A stretch of 64,000 nt of DNA from Limnephilus marmoratus (GCA_917880885.1 OU862934.1:32720734-32784733); one strand, 5' to 3'. Counted from the stretch's first letter, positions 41,993 to 53,512 are shown. Translations and numbers: made by a program. Notes: generated by a model not told the origin, from the letters alone.

Positions 41993-42179
41993 ATTGTGTT
42001 ATAAATGTTAATTTTTTTTACCTAAAATATTTAATTCAAAATTGGATGGTTCCGTACTCCTGCAACTGGCAGAGCGAGGTACAGTAGGTAGGTACCATCG
42101 ATACATCGCACAGTGGCTGAAATTTGAGCGCTGGCGCGACGTTGACCCCAGATCGGCATGTTCCCGAAATGATTTTTTT

Positions 42180-43240
42180 TTACTTATGTATTCTCAATTA
42201 ACCACTGACATTAAAAAAATCATTAAAAATAACATCCGAAGCTTACTTACTCGGTAATTAGTCACAGAACTGAGATGTTCCGGCGCGCAATTACGCTGCT
42301 GTATCTAGGCGAGTTTGAAGGCGTGCGAAATCAGATGGTTTGTGTACTTATTATAAGAAAAAAATTATTTAAAAAAATTACTTAACATATTTTTTAAGAT
42401 ACGTGCTTTATTTAAATAACTTAAAAAATATATTTTTTTTATAAATTATATCTGTTGCCTTGGTACAAAGTTTACGTTTTTTTTCCAAACTTTTTTTCCA
42501 ATTTTTTGTCTTTAATGGAGTAGGAATAAAAAACTTCGCGAGTCTTCACTCCAATTTTAATAGGGTATTATTGCTGTGTCTTTTTTATACACGGACAAAA
42601 AAAATCACCACCAACTATTGCCAGCCACTCTAGTAATTGCATTTTTAAGAAATGATTGTAATTTTCGTCATTTTTTTTTCCAGAACCTAATCTTTGACTG
42701 CGATATGTCAAAGAAAGATCAACTTAATGTAATATTTAGTTCGGTGTACCATTAAAAAAATTAAAGTTATTCACAATTACTCACTGATAATTTAAATTAA
42801 CATCTGAAACTTATTATTCTGTAATTAGTCGCAGAACAGGGGTACACTGGGCGCACATTTACATTGCTGTGTAAAGGTGATTTTGAAGGTATGCGGAATC
42901 ATATTTTTTTGTATCGTTATCATCGGATATATGTTTTTTTTAAATACATACAATATTTTTCAAGATACGTCCTTTATTTAATTAAGTTAAAGATTTTTTT
43001 TTCAAAAATTATATCTGTTGCCTTGGTTCAAAGTTTACGTTTTTTTCCAAACTTTTTTCCAATTTTTTGTCTTCAATGCAGTAGGAATAAAAAACTTCAC
43101 GAGTCTTCACTCCAATTTTAATAGGACATTATTGATGTGTCTTTTGTGTACATGGAAAAAAACCACCACCACCAACTATGGCCAGCCAGCCACTCCAGTA
43201 ATTGCATTTTTAAGAAATGATTGTAATTTTCGTCAATTAA
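42180..43240 (+). repeat. Imperfect tandem duplication, about 570-bp period
   Basis: Segments 42180-42690 and 42748-43240 share ordered blocks: GTAATTAGTCRCAGAAC, TATCTGTTGCCTTGGT, CAAAGTTTACGTTTTTT, GAGTCTTCACTCCAATTTTA and AAGAAATGATTGTAATTTTC. Non-coding; divergence suggests an old duplication. Confidence 0.75.
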
Positions 43241-44573
43241 GGATTTAAAATATTCGTATAGGGTGAATTACGCTAATTACCCCCATTATAAAACTGATTT
43301 TCCCCACTGTCTGCTAAATCCTAAGTATTGTTGCTATTTACGTCAATTAATTTTACGTCAATTAATAATGATGTGTCTAATGTATGGGTTTCTCCTTCTA
43401 TTTTTATCAGGTTCGGTGTCATTAGAGATTTCAATAAGTAAGTTAACGTTAATCACCTAAACAGTTTTCCCAAATAATTATAAACGTTGGGTTGCTACTG
43501 GAAATCACATTTTGTATTTATGTTAAATTATATAATAAATATTTAGTTTTCACTGTATTTTTATTATCTGTTTTTTTCAAAGAATCTTTAAAATACAATA
43601 CTTAGCGCCCAAGTGACATGCTACTTTTTATAAAAGCATTTAAAATCATTATCAACATTTCAATTAATAAGAATTAATAAAAAATAATTGGTATTTCTTA
43701 TTAATACTTAAAAAAAACATCATTGAACTGCCAAATGGTCGAACGCCGAGAGCGACGTCGCGCCAAAACATCAAAATCAGCCGCTGTGCATCGGTTTGAC
43801 ACTAAGCGAAACATACTTAACGTCAATGTACTTAGGTGTTAAAGACAATATGGTTCATGTTGAACCATATTGTCTTCTCTAGAAACCTCTGACCACTTAC
43901 TTTTAAATTTTCGTTGTTTGTATTTTTATACTAAATTCTTGTTGCTTATATTTTTATTTCATTTATATACTTCTATTTCCATTCCTTTGTAACATTAAGA
44001 ACTAAATATACAATTTGGCTGTCCTGAAACGGGTATCCTTCCCAGTTGGACAGGCAAAGTTTCGTTGTGTAATGTTTTGTAATATATATGCATGTATAAA
44101 TAAATAAATAAAATAAATAAAGATGTAAATTTTAAATGTAAAAAATCTATATGTAACTAAAATATAACCTGTTGACAAGCCAATTCAATTGGCTTAGCAG
44201 GACTTGTTTGTTGATTATAATATGTATTATTTATTCTTTCAATTAAAAATAAATAAAAATTTTAAAATGATAAGAATGTGAAAACCACAAACTAATGCGG
44301 TAAGCAAAATGATTATTTTACTCTAAAAATTGTTAATTTTAATAAAATATTACATTCAAATATTATAAAGAAGAGAGTTAAATCAACGGAAGTGTTATGT
44401 GGGCCATAAGTACTAGGTATGGTAGACACGCCAAACAATAAGACCGGCCTGACGTCGGTCAAAAATCGTCGCAAAAACCGAGTTTCAGGGTAGAAAAGAT
44501 TGGCGTGTACTATACGTAGGTTAAATGAGGCATTTGAGATGATTTTGCTATTCAAATTATCCAATTAATATTA
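43241..44573. other. Intergenic with a perfect 16-bp hairpin
   Basis: AAGACAATATGGTTCA at 43842-43857 pairs with its exact complement at 43861-43876 around a TGT loop. The rest is AT-rich without gene signals. Confidence 0.6.
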
Positions 44574-44866
44574 TCTTTACATAGCGTAAAATGAAGTCGC
44601 TCAAGCTGTCTGTGCGCTTAGATCTTTTAAACTACGCAACGGGTTTTCATGTGGTTTTCACCAATTGATAGAGTGATTCATGAGGACGGTTTTGAATTAT
44701 ATAATTTGTCAAGGTTTTGTGTAAATTGGTTGAAGTGTATAAATAAAGGGAGCGGGCTGGCAAGCGGACGGAGTTGATTTGATTTAACAGACGGCGTTGG
44801 TTATAAAGGTTGTGTAATGGCGTGGCGTTGTGTTTCGTTAGCCACGTGTGTCCAGGTCTGCTAGTT
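44574..44866 (+). mobile_element. Short Helitron (family D-like)
   Basis: Begins TCTTTACATAGCGTAAAATG, contains CGGGTTTTCATGTGGTTTTC and TTTGTGTAAATTGGTTGAAG shared with 52940-53030, and ends TGTCCAGGTCTGCTAGT at about 44866. Confidence 0.65.
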
Positions 44867-44902
44867 ATTTAAATAAATGTGTCCTTGTTTACTTTTTAAC
44901 AT

Positions 44903-44975
44903 AAGCTCCACACAGACTTTGAAGAAAATAATTTTCCTACTGACCTATATCGTCTTTGGGGATGCGGTGTGGACA
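44903..44975 (-). mobile_element. SINE-like element S, copy 7 (3' hairpin only)
   Basis: AGCTCCACACAG...AAAATAATTTTCC...GTCTTTGGGGATGCGGTGTGGA: the outer stem partners are present, the inner stem has decayed. 5' truncated. Confidence 0.6.
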
Positions 44976-45679
44976 GGGCTGGGCAGTAGCGTGTGTTAAT
45001 TATTTCAACTTTTAAATTCAGAAACGACCGGGGTCTCAAAAGTTGCGTCTTGCAAAGAAAATTAGAACTGCATTTAATTTTTTTTTTAATGGTTATTAGC
45101 CCGCTAAAATGCATTGAAAATCAGAAAACAAACCTAAAAACATTTTTTTTTAAATTTTTAATAAAAAAAAATTCAGTAATCTAACCTTTTAACGTTTGTT
45201 TATTATTAAAAAATGCGTACAACTGACAAAAGTGAAAAAAACTATATGAAAACAATTAAGTCAACAAGAATTCTGATTTTATCCAGAAAAAGTGTTATTT
45301 TCCCCTTTTATTTTTTTAACCAACACATCGTTTGGTTGTTGTTGATTGTTTAAAAAAAAATTTTTTTTTTGGTTCTTTGTACTGCAGTTATATAACGAAA
45401 AATAAGTTTGGTACAACATATAAAATATGAACGCTTTGTTTTATTTTTTTTCCAAATCACGTAATCTATTTTTTTTTCGAAACTTCGGGCTAATAGTGAA
45501 CAATAATTTCATTTTTTTACGTTTTCGAATAGCTACAGATCATACGAAACTTTTGAGACCCCGGGCGTTTAATAATGATAATGAAAAATAAACTGACATA
45601 TATAATAACTAAAAACGCTAGAGTCCAGAGTCCAGAGCAATATATTATGTTAATATTTAGAGCTGGCAACATTGTAGGT
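44976..45679. other. Low-complexity AT-rich DNA
   Basis: Many T runs. GGGGTCTCAAAAGTTGCGTC near 45030 and AACTTTTGAGACCCCGGG near 45547 are inverted partners about 510 bp apart, which suggests the arms of another inverted-repeat element at about 45025-45565. Confidence 0.45.
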
Positions 45680-46145
45680 ACGTTATAGCAAGTATCTGGA
45701 GGCGTCTACTAATATCTACAGGAATTCCAAAAACTGAAAAAATCGAACTAATATCTACGAGAACCAAAGTGTTGACGAATATCTACAGCTCAAACTGTTG
45801 ACTAATATCTATGAGAGCCAAAGTGTTGACGAATATCTACAGCACTGGCGGTTGGATTTGAAATTATGTATAGCATATTGGAATAACGTAATATTGCGTA
45901 TGCAGTTTAAAAAACTTAATTTATGTAAGTATGTATGTAAAAATCCCTAATATCGGACTATTGGACACATTTAGCTGATTAGTCCAACCTACGCTCTGTA
46001 GATATTAGTTCAACCAACGCTCTGTAGATATTAGTCAACACTCTGAAGTTCGTAGATATTATTTCAACATATGAGCTGTGAGCTGTAGATATTCGTCCGA
46101 CATACAGGCTGTAGATATTAGTATCTGGAGTCAAGTATCTTGTCA
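45680..46145. mobile_element. Element with mirrored subterminal repeats
   Basis: Five copies of AATATCTA(C/T) in + orientation start at 45711, 45750, 45778, 45804 and 45832. Five copies of the complement GTAGATATT start at 45998, 46024, 46052, 46085 and 46111. Spacing is mostly 26-28 bp on both sides, around a 157-bp core. Near each end a GTATCTGGAG word occurs (45693 and 46121). No protein coding. This resembles a MITE or foldback element with arrayed transposase-binding sites. Confidence 0.65.
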
Positions 46146-46695
46146 ATTGTTGTTTTCATCGTTTCGCGGTATTTATTCATGAAGATGTGAGTTAATTGAT
46201 AATTTATAATGGATGATCATATCGCGTCATTACTTTGTATTGTACATTTTTGTGTCATAGAATTTGATCAAGCACTATAGGAATAATTTGACTGAATACT
46301 AGATTATTTTTAAGTTAATTGAAGTATAATAACACAAAACTGCCCTATATAAATGTTATGTTATTAATACCGTAGCGTCTGCGTAGTTGAATTTCAGAAT
46401 TCGTCACAAGATGTCGCCACTTTCGTCAGCAATATGCATATAGGAACGTGTCCTTTCTAGGTATAAGTTTTACGAATTTGGAAAATGGAGTATCTCCCGG
46501 ATTTCGAAAGATTGACGGTAATACTCAGTTGTATCAAGCGGCTGTATATTATATATACATATGACGTCATCGCCCGATCCAGTTACCCAGTTACTTTGTC
46601 GCGGTGACTAGCCATCACTGGTTGACATGTTGACAGTGGATACGAGGAACGGGCTAATTTTGAAACCAGTTCCTATTGGATTTATAAAATGATCA
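46146..46695. other. Intergenic, no gene recognised
   Basis: AT-rich. GTATCTCCCGGATTTCGAAA near 46490 to 46520 may belong to the upstream part of the Helitron ending at 46772. Confidence 0.35.
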
Positions 46696-46772
46696 CCAAT
46701 GCGAAGCCGAACCAAAAGCCGGCCGCAGGGCCTAGCAGTAAAAACCTGCGGAGCGGGATTTTAACTGCTAGT
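46696..46772 (+). mobile_element. Helitron 3' end (family C)
   Basis: GGGCCTAGCAGTAAAAACCT, GCGGAGCGGGATTTTAACTG and CTAGT at 46772, matching 22770-22801. GCCGCAGG..CCTGCGG forms the stem before the end, as in Helitron tails. Confidence 0.7.
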
Positions 46773-47186
46773 AATAATAATTATTATTATCTAACACCTG
46801 GGTCTATGTGTCTTCTGAGCAATATGATTGGTCAGTTTTTGCACGTCTCTGATTCACTCTGCTCAGCTTGGCGTCTACGGAAACGCACCCTTACATAAGG
46901 GCACTTACGACAATTTACTGCAACCAAAGGTTCTACCAAAACCAAATGTATTTTGTAATTTGTATTTTGTATTTGAATTAAAAAAATGGTTAAAATACTG
47001 TATTTTGTATTTGAAAAAAAAACCCTTGAAAGTATTTTGTATTTCGTATTTTAAATACATGCGTAAAAGTATTTTGTAATTTGTATTTTAAATACAGCAA
47101 AGCATGTATTTTGCCCAGCCCTGGGTGTGGAGGGTTTATAAAGAAAATTTGTGAGAGCAATCAAATTGAATACCTTATGTTATATA
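46773..47186. other. Intergenic AT-rich DNA
   Basis: Several GTATTTTGTATTT repeats at 46950-47110 (simple-sequence-like). No gene. Confidence 0.5.
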
Positions 47187-47334
47187 ATAAACAAAAATTT
47201 TAACAAAACAAAAAACGACTTCAAAAAATGCACCAAAAAGTAAAAAAATAATTTCGTATTCTTCTACAACTTCGTAATCAACTTACTTTTTCTAATCATC
47301 AATATGTAGGTACGATTGTTACTTTTGGAGTCGG

Positions 47335-48351
47335 TGTAACGTAATTATTTTCATGGTAGTTATTCAATCGGTACCTACTTGCTCAGAAGGAGTATTATTA
47401 ATTTCGGGTGCAGTTGGAACGATTGATAACAAATTCAAATTGCCGGAACGTTGTTCGATTGTTTTTGAAAAAAATAGAAAAAACTGTTTAGAAGGGCGAC
47501 GTCATGACATAACGATGGATTGGTCGGAAGTTTTATTTTGTAAGGAGTTTTGATACTCCTAAATGATTGTGTAAATTTGCAATATTATGCGTGTAACAGA
47601 CGTGATGCCTTTACGAGACTGTTAAATAGTACCGGGTCGCGGTACACGCAGGATGTTGATTGTTTTTTCGAGGCGAGGAAAACTTTTATTGTGATGATCC
47701 GAGATATCGAGTTACCTATGTAATATTACAATCTAATGGAAGTGTTTATGATGTCTGTGTGCCTGGTACCTAAGGTTGGTGTTCTTATGCTTAGAACTGA
47801 GATTCTTGTGCCACGTACAATCCAATATCACCGAGGACAACTTTGGTGAAGACTGCAGGCACTTCTTAAATCACATTTACAGTCTAGAACTGCGGTTTAT
47901 ATCCTTTCAATGCTCAGAGATGGCCATCGGACGCATTGTGACGCCTTTTTGGATGGACTGAAATCTCGGCTCTTTCACTGTGTCATGGACATGCGAAGCG
48001 GCAGCTCTGGGGCTCTTCTCCAGCTATCTGGAGCCCTTGTCGCTGAGGCTGGAAGAGGTGCGCCATATTATCTATCGCAAGCTACGAATGATCATTTGGA
48101 GTGGATTCTACTAAAATAACTGAATTATCTCTCTCTCTCTCTCTCTCTTTACACCTTTCTTTATGAGTTTACAAAGGTATTTATGTAGATTATGTTTTTG
48201 CTTGTCAATAATAACAAGTACATTTTGTTTTATGTGAGTTCTTTTATTTACATCAGATAGTAGCTTTCTTTTATCCCACGCAGGACCCTGAGATGATGTT
48301 GAGAGCTCATGCATACGGAATTTCTCTGCTAACTGAGAAAGGTACGTGTCA
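47335..48351 (+). repeat. 5' LTR of the pol-less element
   Basis: 1017 bp, TGTAACGTAA to TACGTGTCA. Contains a (TC)n run near 48127-48148 and a GC-rich open frame (47850-48119). Confidence 0.92.
47850..48119 (+). other. Exon-like open frame within the LTR
   Basis: 89 codons open to TAA at 48117-48119, repeated identically in the other LTR (51131-51400). The encoded segment looks protein-like (LQALLKSHLQSRTAVYILSM, later FLDGLKSRLFHCVMDM and LLQLSGALVAEAGRG) and is markedly GC-richer than the rest of the LTR. I do not recognise it. It could be a captured host exon, or part of a regulatory LTR segment open by chance. Confidence 0.4.
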
Positions 48352-49595
48352 TTTTTGGCGTCCAACGTGTCATTTTTGGCGCCCAACGTTTTAAAGAGGG
48401 TAGATTACTCTCTTGGTGCACGATAAGAGGCTACTATCTGTTATTTACTATCGTTACTATCTGTTATTTACTATCGAATTACTGTTATTTACGTTGAATT
48501 TTATTAATTGTTTTTAAGCTGTTATAATTAATGGCTTTTCTTTGAATGCAGTGTGCTTGGAAACTTGTATTAGAAGTTAAAAAATATTTTTTTTTTTTAA
48601 ATATTTCATTATGTTATTTTTTTTGAAAAAAAAATATGGCGAGATATACAAAATTACATCGTGGTCCTCTGCATTCTGCGTACGAGAATCGCAGAAGATC
48701 ACCGATCATCAAATTAAATACGGACGCGTATATTTTGATGACAATTTTTGGTGAGGATATTAGCCCTCATGTGTTTATTTTAATTAAAATCTTAGGTTAC
48801 TTGTACATATTTATAGATAGACGTTTATATATAATTAGCTATATTTAGTTACAGGTGTACTTATCTTTATAATTAGTACTATGCGAATATTGTTAGAATA
48901 ATTAATACTAGTTTTACATAATTAGGTTTATTAAAAAACTATTGTTTTTTTTTAATATTTTTTCTTTTTATGCGGTGGCATGAAGGAATACCAAGCCTTC
49001 ATACTGCTTCATTTATTTTTTTTCTTTTGTGTGACACTTTGCTCACGTGTCTTGAAGCTTGGTACCTCCAAGGCATGTGCTCGGAGTGAGCACTACATTC
49101 TAGTGTACTGATGATAGACTTCATTTATTTATCCTCGTTGGACTAGAATAGGAACATCTCCACAAGAGATGTTTCTCTGATCTTAGTGATCAGTGGCGCC
49201 CAAAAAATTAGTTTAGTTTGTAACTAAATCTGTTTTATTGTTTAATATACCTAATTAATTGTTGAATCTGACAATCTGTTAATATTAAGTTAAGTAATTA
49301 AGACATTATTCATTAGGAAATTGGTTTTGTCACAAATAAAGGGAAGTACTGCTTCGGCGTGCACCACTATTAAATAATTCCGATCTGGAAATTGACACTC
49401 TACCTTTAATACAGGAGAGTGTAGTTTTTCTTGTGCAGTTTTTGTTAGTCGTAAGTATAATTTGTTAATTTTAAACAGTAATATATGCCTAAGTATTTCA
49501 CTGCTAATACCAGTGCTGTGCTAATACAGTGTTAATACTTTTAATAATACTTTTCCATGTTTTGTTTACAAGTTCCGAAGAGATGAGAGTAGTGT

Positions 49596-49835
49596 ATGCC
49601 GCTACCTACTCGTAACGTTTTGAATTCTTCGATCGTTCATCTTCATTCCAGGAGACGGAGTAACTATGGACAGATTGATATGAGAGTCTGTGCCATAGCA
49701 GGGCCGTTGCCTGACGTTTCGGAACCGACCAGAGTGAAGACGGAGGATCTGTTGTCTGCGGATGTTTTCCCTGCAGAAGACAGAAGGGCCGTTGTCACGC
49801 TGATCATCATTGAACTTACTACAAGTGATAATTAA
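49596..49835 (+). other. GC-rich open frame in the internal region
   Basis: 79 codons (MPLPTRNVLN..., ending LTTSDN) in an otherwise AT-rich interior, with an acidic stretch VSEPTRVKTEDLLSADVF. No family recognised; possibly a transduced or residual gag fragment. Confidence 0.35.
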
Positions 49836-50615
49836 ATCACTAGAACATTCTCAAAAAAAAAAAATAAGTCAAAACATACATAATCCAATCCTATACATTA
49901 TACTATATTAGACTCATAAAAAGAGCCAATTATTTGTCAAGCCCATATAATCATTAACGAAATAATAAAAAATAATAATAGACATATTTAAGTCTAGCTA
50001 TATTGTTAGTTGTTGAGATGTATTGTTTTAGGTCTTTAGCTTAGTCAGACATTTAGTTTAATATAAATAAAGGGAGAAGAGAGAGAAAAAATTAGATAAT
50101 CTTTTTATTTGGTTCTTTATTTTTTCCATTAATAATATCCATGTGATTTTTTTTTTCTCATCTTCTTCAAAGATCTCAAAAGTGGGAGCTTGAGTCCTCC
50201 GTACTCACAAGTGTTTCTGAGAGATTGACTCCCTTTGTGTGAGTAAGTGTTTTACAATCTCATTTTGGAGATGAAAAAGTGGAGATTCCATTCTCATTAA
50301 AATAAAATAAAAATAAATATATAAAAAGTTATAATAATAAATATAAAATTATAAAATAAAATATATAAACAAATAGGTTGTGTAACTCCAATCTGCGTAT
50401 TGGTTTTCTTTTTGGGGTTTCCTTGTTATTGTGAATATATATGTATAATTCTTTTGTTTTTTTTTTTTTATATTTTCTGTGTCATTTTCTTTAATGCTTT
50501 AATTATTTTTGCTCCTTATGTATCTACAAGTGCAGGAGTAGAGAGGTATTTCATATTGTTTTGGTATAATTTTACTTCACTCTGCGGCGTAAAATTTCTG
50601 GGGGAAGCGGGGAAT

Positions 50616-51632
50616 TGTAACGTAATTATTTTCATGGTAGTTATTCAATCGGTACCTACTTGCTCAGAAGGAGTATTATTAATTTCGGGTGCAGTTGGAA
50701 CGATTGATAACAAATTCAAATTGCCGGAACGTTGTTCGATTGTTTTTGAAAAAAATAGAAAAAACTGTTTAGAAGGGCGACGTCATGACATAACGATGGA
50801 TTGGTCGGAAGTTTTATTTTGTAAGGAGTTTTGATACTCCTAAATGATTGTGTAAATTTGCAATATTATGCGTGTAACAGACGTGATGCCTTTACGAGAC
50901 TGTTAAATAGTACCGGGTCGCGGTACACGCAGGATGTTGATTGTTTTTTCGAGGCGAGGAAAACTTTTATTGTGATGATCCGAGATATCGAGTTACCTAT
51001 GTAATATTACAATCTAATGGAAGTGTTTATGATGTCTGTGTGCCTGGTACCTAAGGTTGGTGTTCTTATGCTTAGAACTGAGATTCTTGTGCCACGTACA
51101 ATCCAATATCACCGAGGACAACTTTGGTGAAGACTGCAGGCACTTCTTAAATCACATTTACAGTCTAGAACTGCGGTTTATATCCTTTCAATGCTCAGAG
51201 ATGGCCATCGGACGCATTGTGACGCCTTTTTGGATGGACTGAAATCTCGGCTCTTTCACTGTGTCATGGACATGCGAAGCGGCAGCTCTGGGGCTCTTCT
51301 CCAGCTATCTGGAGCCCTTGTCGCTGAGGCTGGAAGAGGTGCGCCATATTATCTATCGCAAGCTACGAATGATCATTTGGAGTGGATTCTACTAAAATAA
51401 CTGAATTATCTCTCTCTCTCTCTCTCTCTTTACACCTTTCTTTATGAGTTTACAAAGGTATTTATGTAGATTATGTTTTTGCTTGTCAATAATAACAAGT
51501 ACATTTTGTTTTATGTGAGTTCTTTTATTTACATCAGATAGTAGCTTTCTTTTATCCCACGCAGGACCCTGAGATGATGTTGAGAGCTCATGCATACGGA
51601 ATTTCTCTGCTAACTGAGAAAGGTACGTGTCA
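50616..51632 (+). repeat. 3' LTR of the pol-less element
   Basis: 1017 bp, apparently identical to 47335-48351. Confidence 0.92.
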
Positions 51633-51945
51633 TCGGTATCAGTCAAGGTAGGTTTGTAACTACATACATAGTTATAGGTGAGGTGTGCTTGTATCGCACA
51701 AGCGACTTGACGAGGCGAGAGGCGAGAGCGGAGCCGCGGCGGCGCGGGGAGCTGTCAAGTGAACCCGCCGGGCCGGGTACCTTTGCTGACACCGACTCCA
51801 AAAATAACAATCGTACCTACTATTGATGATTAGAAAAAGTAAGTTGATTATGAAGTTGTAGAAGAATACGAAATTATTTTTTTACTTTTTAGTGCATTTT
51901 TTGAAGTCGTTTTTTGTTTTGTTAAAATTTTTGTTTATTTTTTGA

Positions 51946-52445
51946 TTTTTAGTGAATTTGAAGTACACTAACTAATTTGTCTGAATATGGGTAAACCTAC
52001 TAAACGTACTGCTCATATGAGACAGACATAATTTGACCATAGCGACGTTAAGGTCAAATTAAGAGATTCGGCCGAGTTTCGTTAATTTGTCATGGATCCG
52101 ATAATCAGAACCTAACCAAACTCTCATTAAATTACCCTTGAAGTACATCCTTTCCAATAAAAAAAGAATCATCGAAATCGGTTGGCATAATATTGAGTTA
52201 TTCGTCCATTTGTCGCGCACATACTTATGCAAATTTAAGACTTATATGGTTTTCTCATGGATGCTATTGTCGGAACTGGACCAAATTAAAATGGGACCAC
52301 ACGGGAAGCATCAGCTTTCAAATAAAAAAAGAATCATTAATATCGGTTCACCCAGTCAAAAGTTCTGGCGTAACAAACATAAAAAAATAAAAAATAAAAA
52401 AAAATACAGTCGAATTGAGAACCTCCTCCTTTTTGAAGTCGTTTA
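51946..52445 (+). mobile_element. LINE-type 3' tail common in Lepidoptera
   Basis: AATAAAAAAAGAATCATCGA and the later ATCGGTTCACCCAGTCAAAA, AAGTTCTGGCGTAACAAAC, an A-rich tract and TTGAGAACCTCCTCCTTTTT then GAAGTCGTTTAA form a 3' tail that I associate with a widespread lepidopteran RTE-type family. The start is not fixed. No coding sequence. Confidence 0.55.
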
Positions 52446-52552
52446 AAAACATCATAAAATTATATTTTATTAATTTTTTTAAAATTAAATGGAGTTCTAC
52501 AATTAAACACAAAAGCAATTAACAATTAACAGGAAGCTCTGAGAAAAAAACG

Positions 52553-52632
52553 AGTATGAAAGTTGGGTAGGAATCTGAGGGTTGGTGTGTCCAGGAGAGA
52601 CGTATGAATCCATTCCTCACGCTGCGTTGCAA
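52553..52632 (-). mobile_element. SINE-like element S, copy 8 (fragment)
   Basis: The minus strand matches the S middle: GAATCCATACGTCTCTCCTG, then GACACACCAACC...CAGATTCCTACCCAAC. Both ends missing. Confidence 0.55.
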
Positions 52633-52846
52633 GATCCTGCACCATATTATGACTCATTCAGATACTATCTAATATGGTATCGGTATTTATTTTACGTTAT
52701 ACCTCGCAAGAGCGCCTCTGTTGCACAACAGGCCACTTTTGGTTTTAATTAATTAATAATAAATAATGTATTGATGAAGGTAAAAGGGGCCATCAGCGGG
52801 TTGGCCGCTTGTAACCGAGCCTTTTTGCAAGTGGAAAATTGCATCT

Positions 52847-53506
52847 TCTCTACATATTATAAATTAAAGTCCCCCGCGTCGTCTGTCTGTCTTTCTGTCT
52901 GTCTGTTCGCGATAAACTCGAAAACTACTGAACGGATTTTCATGCGGTCTACACCAATAGATAGAGCGTTTCGTGAGGAAGGTTTAAGTATGTTATATGT
53001 TAAGGATTTGTGTAAATTGGTTGAAACATAACGATAATTGTTAGAAGTGTCGGAAGAATTCAAGCCGCCTGGTAGCTTTCATCGAAAACGCTGCCTAATC
53101 CTTTTGGGATATAACAAAACAATGCATGGTGGGATATTCCTCTTTTATAGATCTACAAAAAAGTCCGCAAAGGCATTTATCTATCTTATTTACGGATAGC
53201 TTACTATACACATTCTATCTTCTAAAAAAATGGTCACGTACATTGCGGTAATTGAAAAGTTATTTAGACGGATACAGTATTAATCCTTATTAACTTAAAT
53301 ATGTTAGTTACCCCAAGCATTTCATGCACATTATTATAATCTTTCACACCATCTCTACGTATTATAAATGAAAGTCCTCCGCGGCATCTGTCTGTCTCTT
53401 CGCGATAAACTCAAAGACGGTGGTGGTTATAAAGGTTGGATAACCATCCAGGAGATGACGTTGTGTTTTATTAGCCACAGCAACGCATGGCCGGGTCAGC
53501 TAGCTA
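52847..53506 (+). mobile_element. Helitron family D with two 5' ends
   Basis: First head TCTCTACATATTATAAATTA at 52847, second head TCTCTACGTATTATAAATGA at about 53352, one tail GCAACGCATGGCCGGGTCAG with CTAG near 53505. The layout and interior match 29126-30275. The head carries CGATAAACTCGAAAACTACT and AACGGATTTTCATG. Confidence 0.8.
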
Positions 53507-53512
53507 GAAATA

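Larger units (their letters stand above)
47335..51632 (+). mobile_element. Pol-less LTR retrotransposon, very young
   Basis: LTRs of 1017 bp each (47335-48351, 50616-51632), TG..CA ends, flanked by TCGG at 47331-47334 and 51633-51636. By eye the LTRs are identical. Right after the 5' LTR are two tandem copies of a TGGCGYCCAACG primer-site candidate (48356 and 48377). A purine tract GGGGGAAGCGGGGAA directly precedes the 3' LTR. The 2264-bp internal region has no protease, reverse transcriptase or integrase. It must have been moved by proteins supplied in trans (LARD- or TRIM-like, inference). The 4-bp duplication fits Ty3/gypsy-type integration. Confidence 0.92.
47187..51945. mobile_element. 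Palindromic MITE, split by an LTR element
   Basis: Left arm 47187-47334 (AATAAACAAAAATTTTAACA ... TTTTGGAGTCGG) and right arm about 51790-51945 are inverted, about 150 bp long and differ at only a few bases. Without the LTR element the MITE would be about 457 bp. The interior next to the right arm is GC-rich (GGCGAGAGGCGAGAGCGGAG, GGCGGCGCGGGGAGCTGTCA). Confidence 0.85.

Noticed and set aside
42042..42257. Small + strand frame as a gene
   Set aside because: No motif, AT-rich second half, and part of a decayed non-coding duplication.
50400..50834. 144-codon hydrophobic open frame overlapping the 3' LTR start
   Set aside because: Composed of T-rich low-complexity sequence running into the LTR; the LTR part is the same non-coding frame as at 47353.
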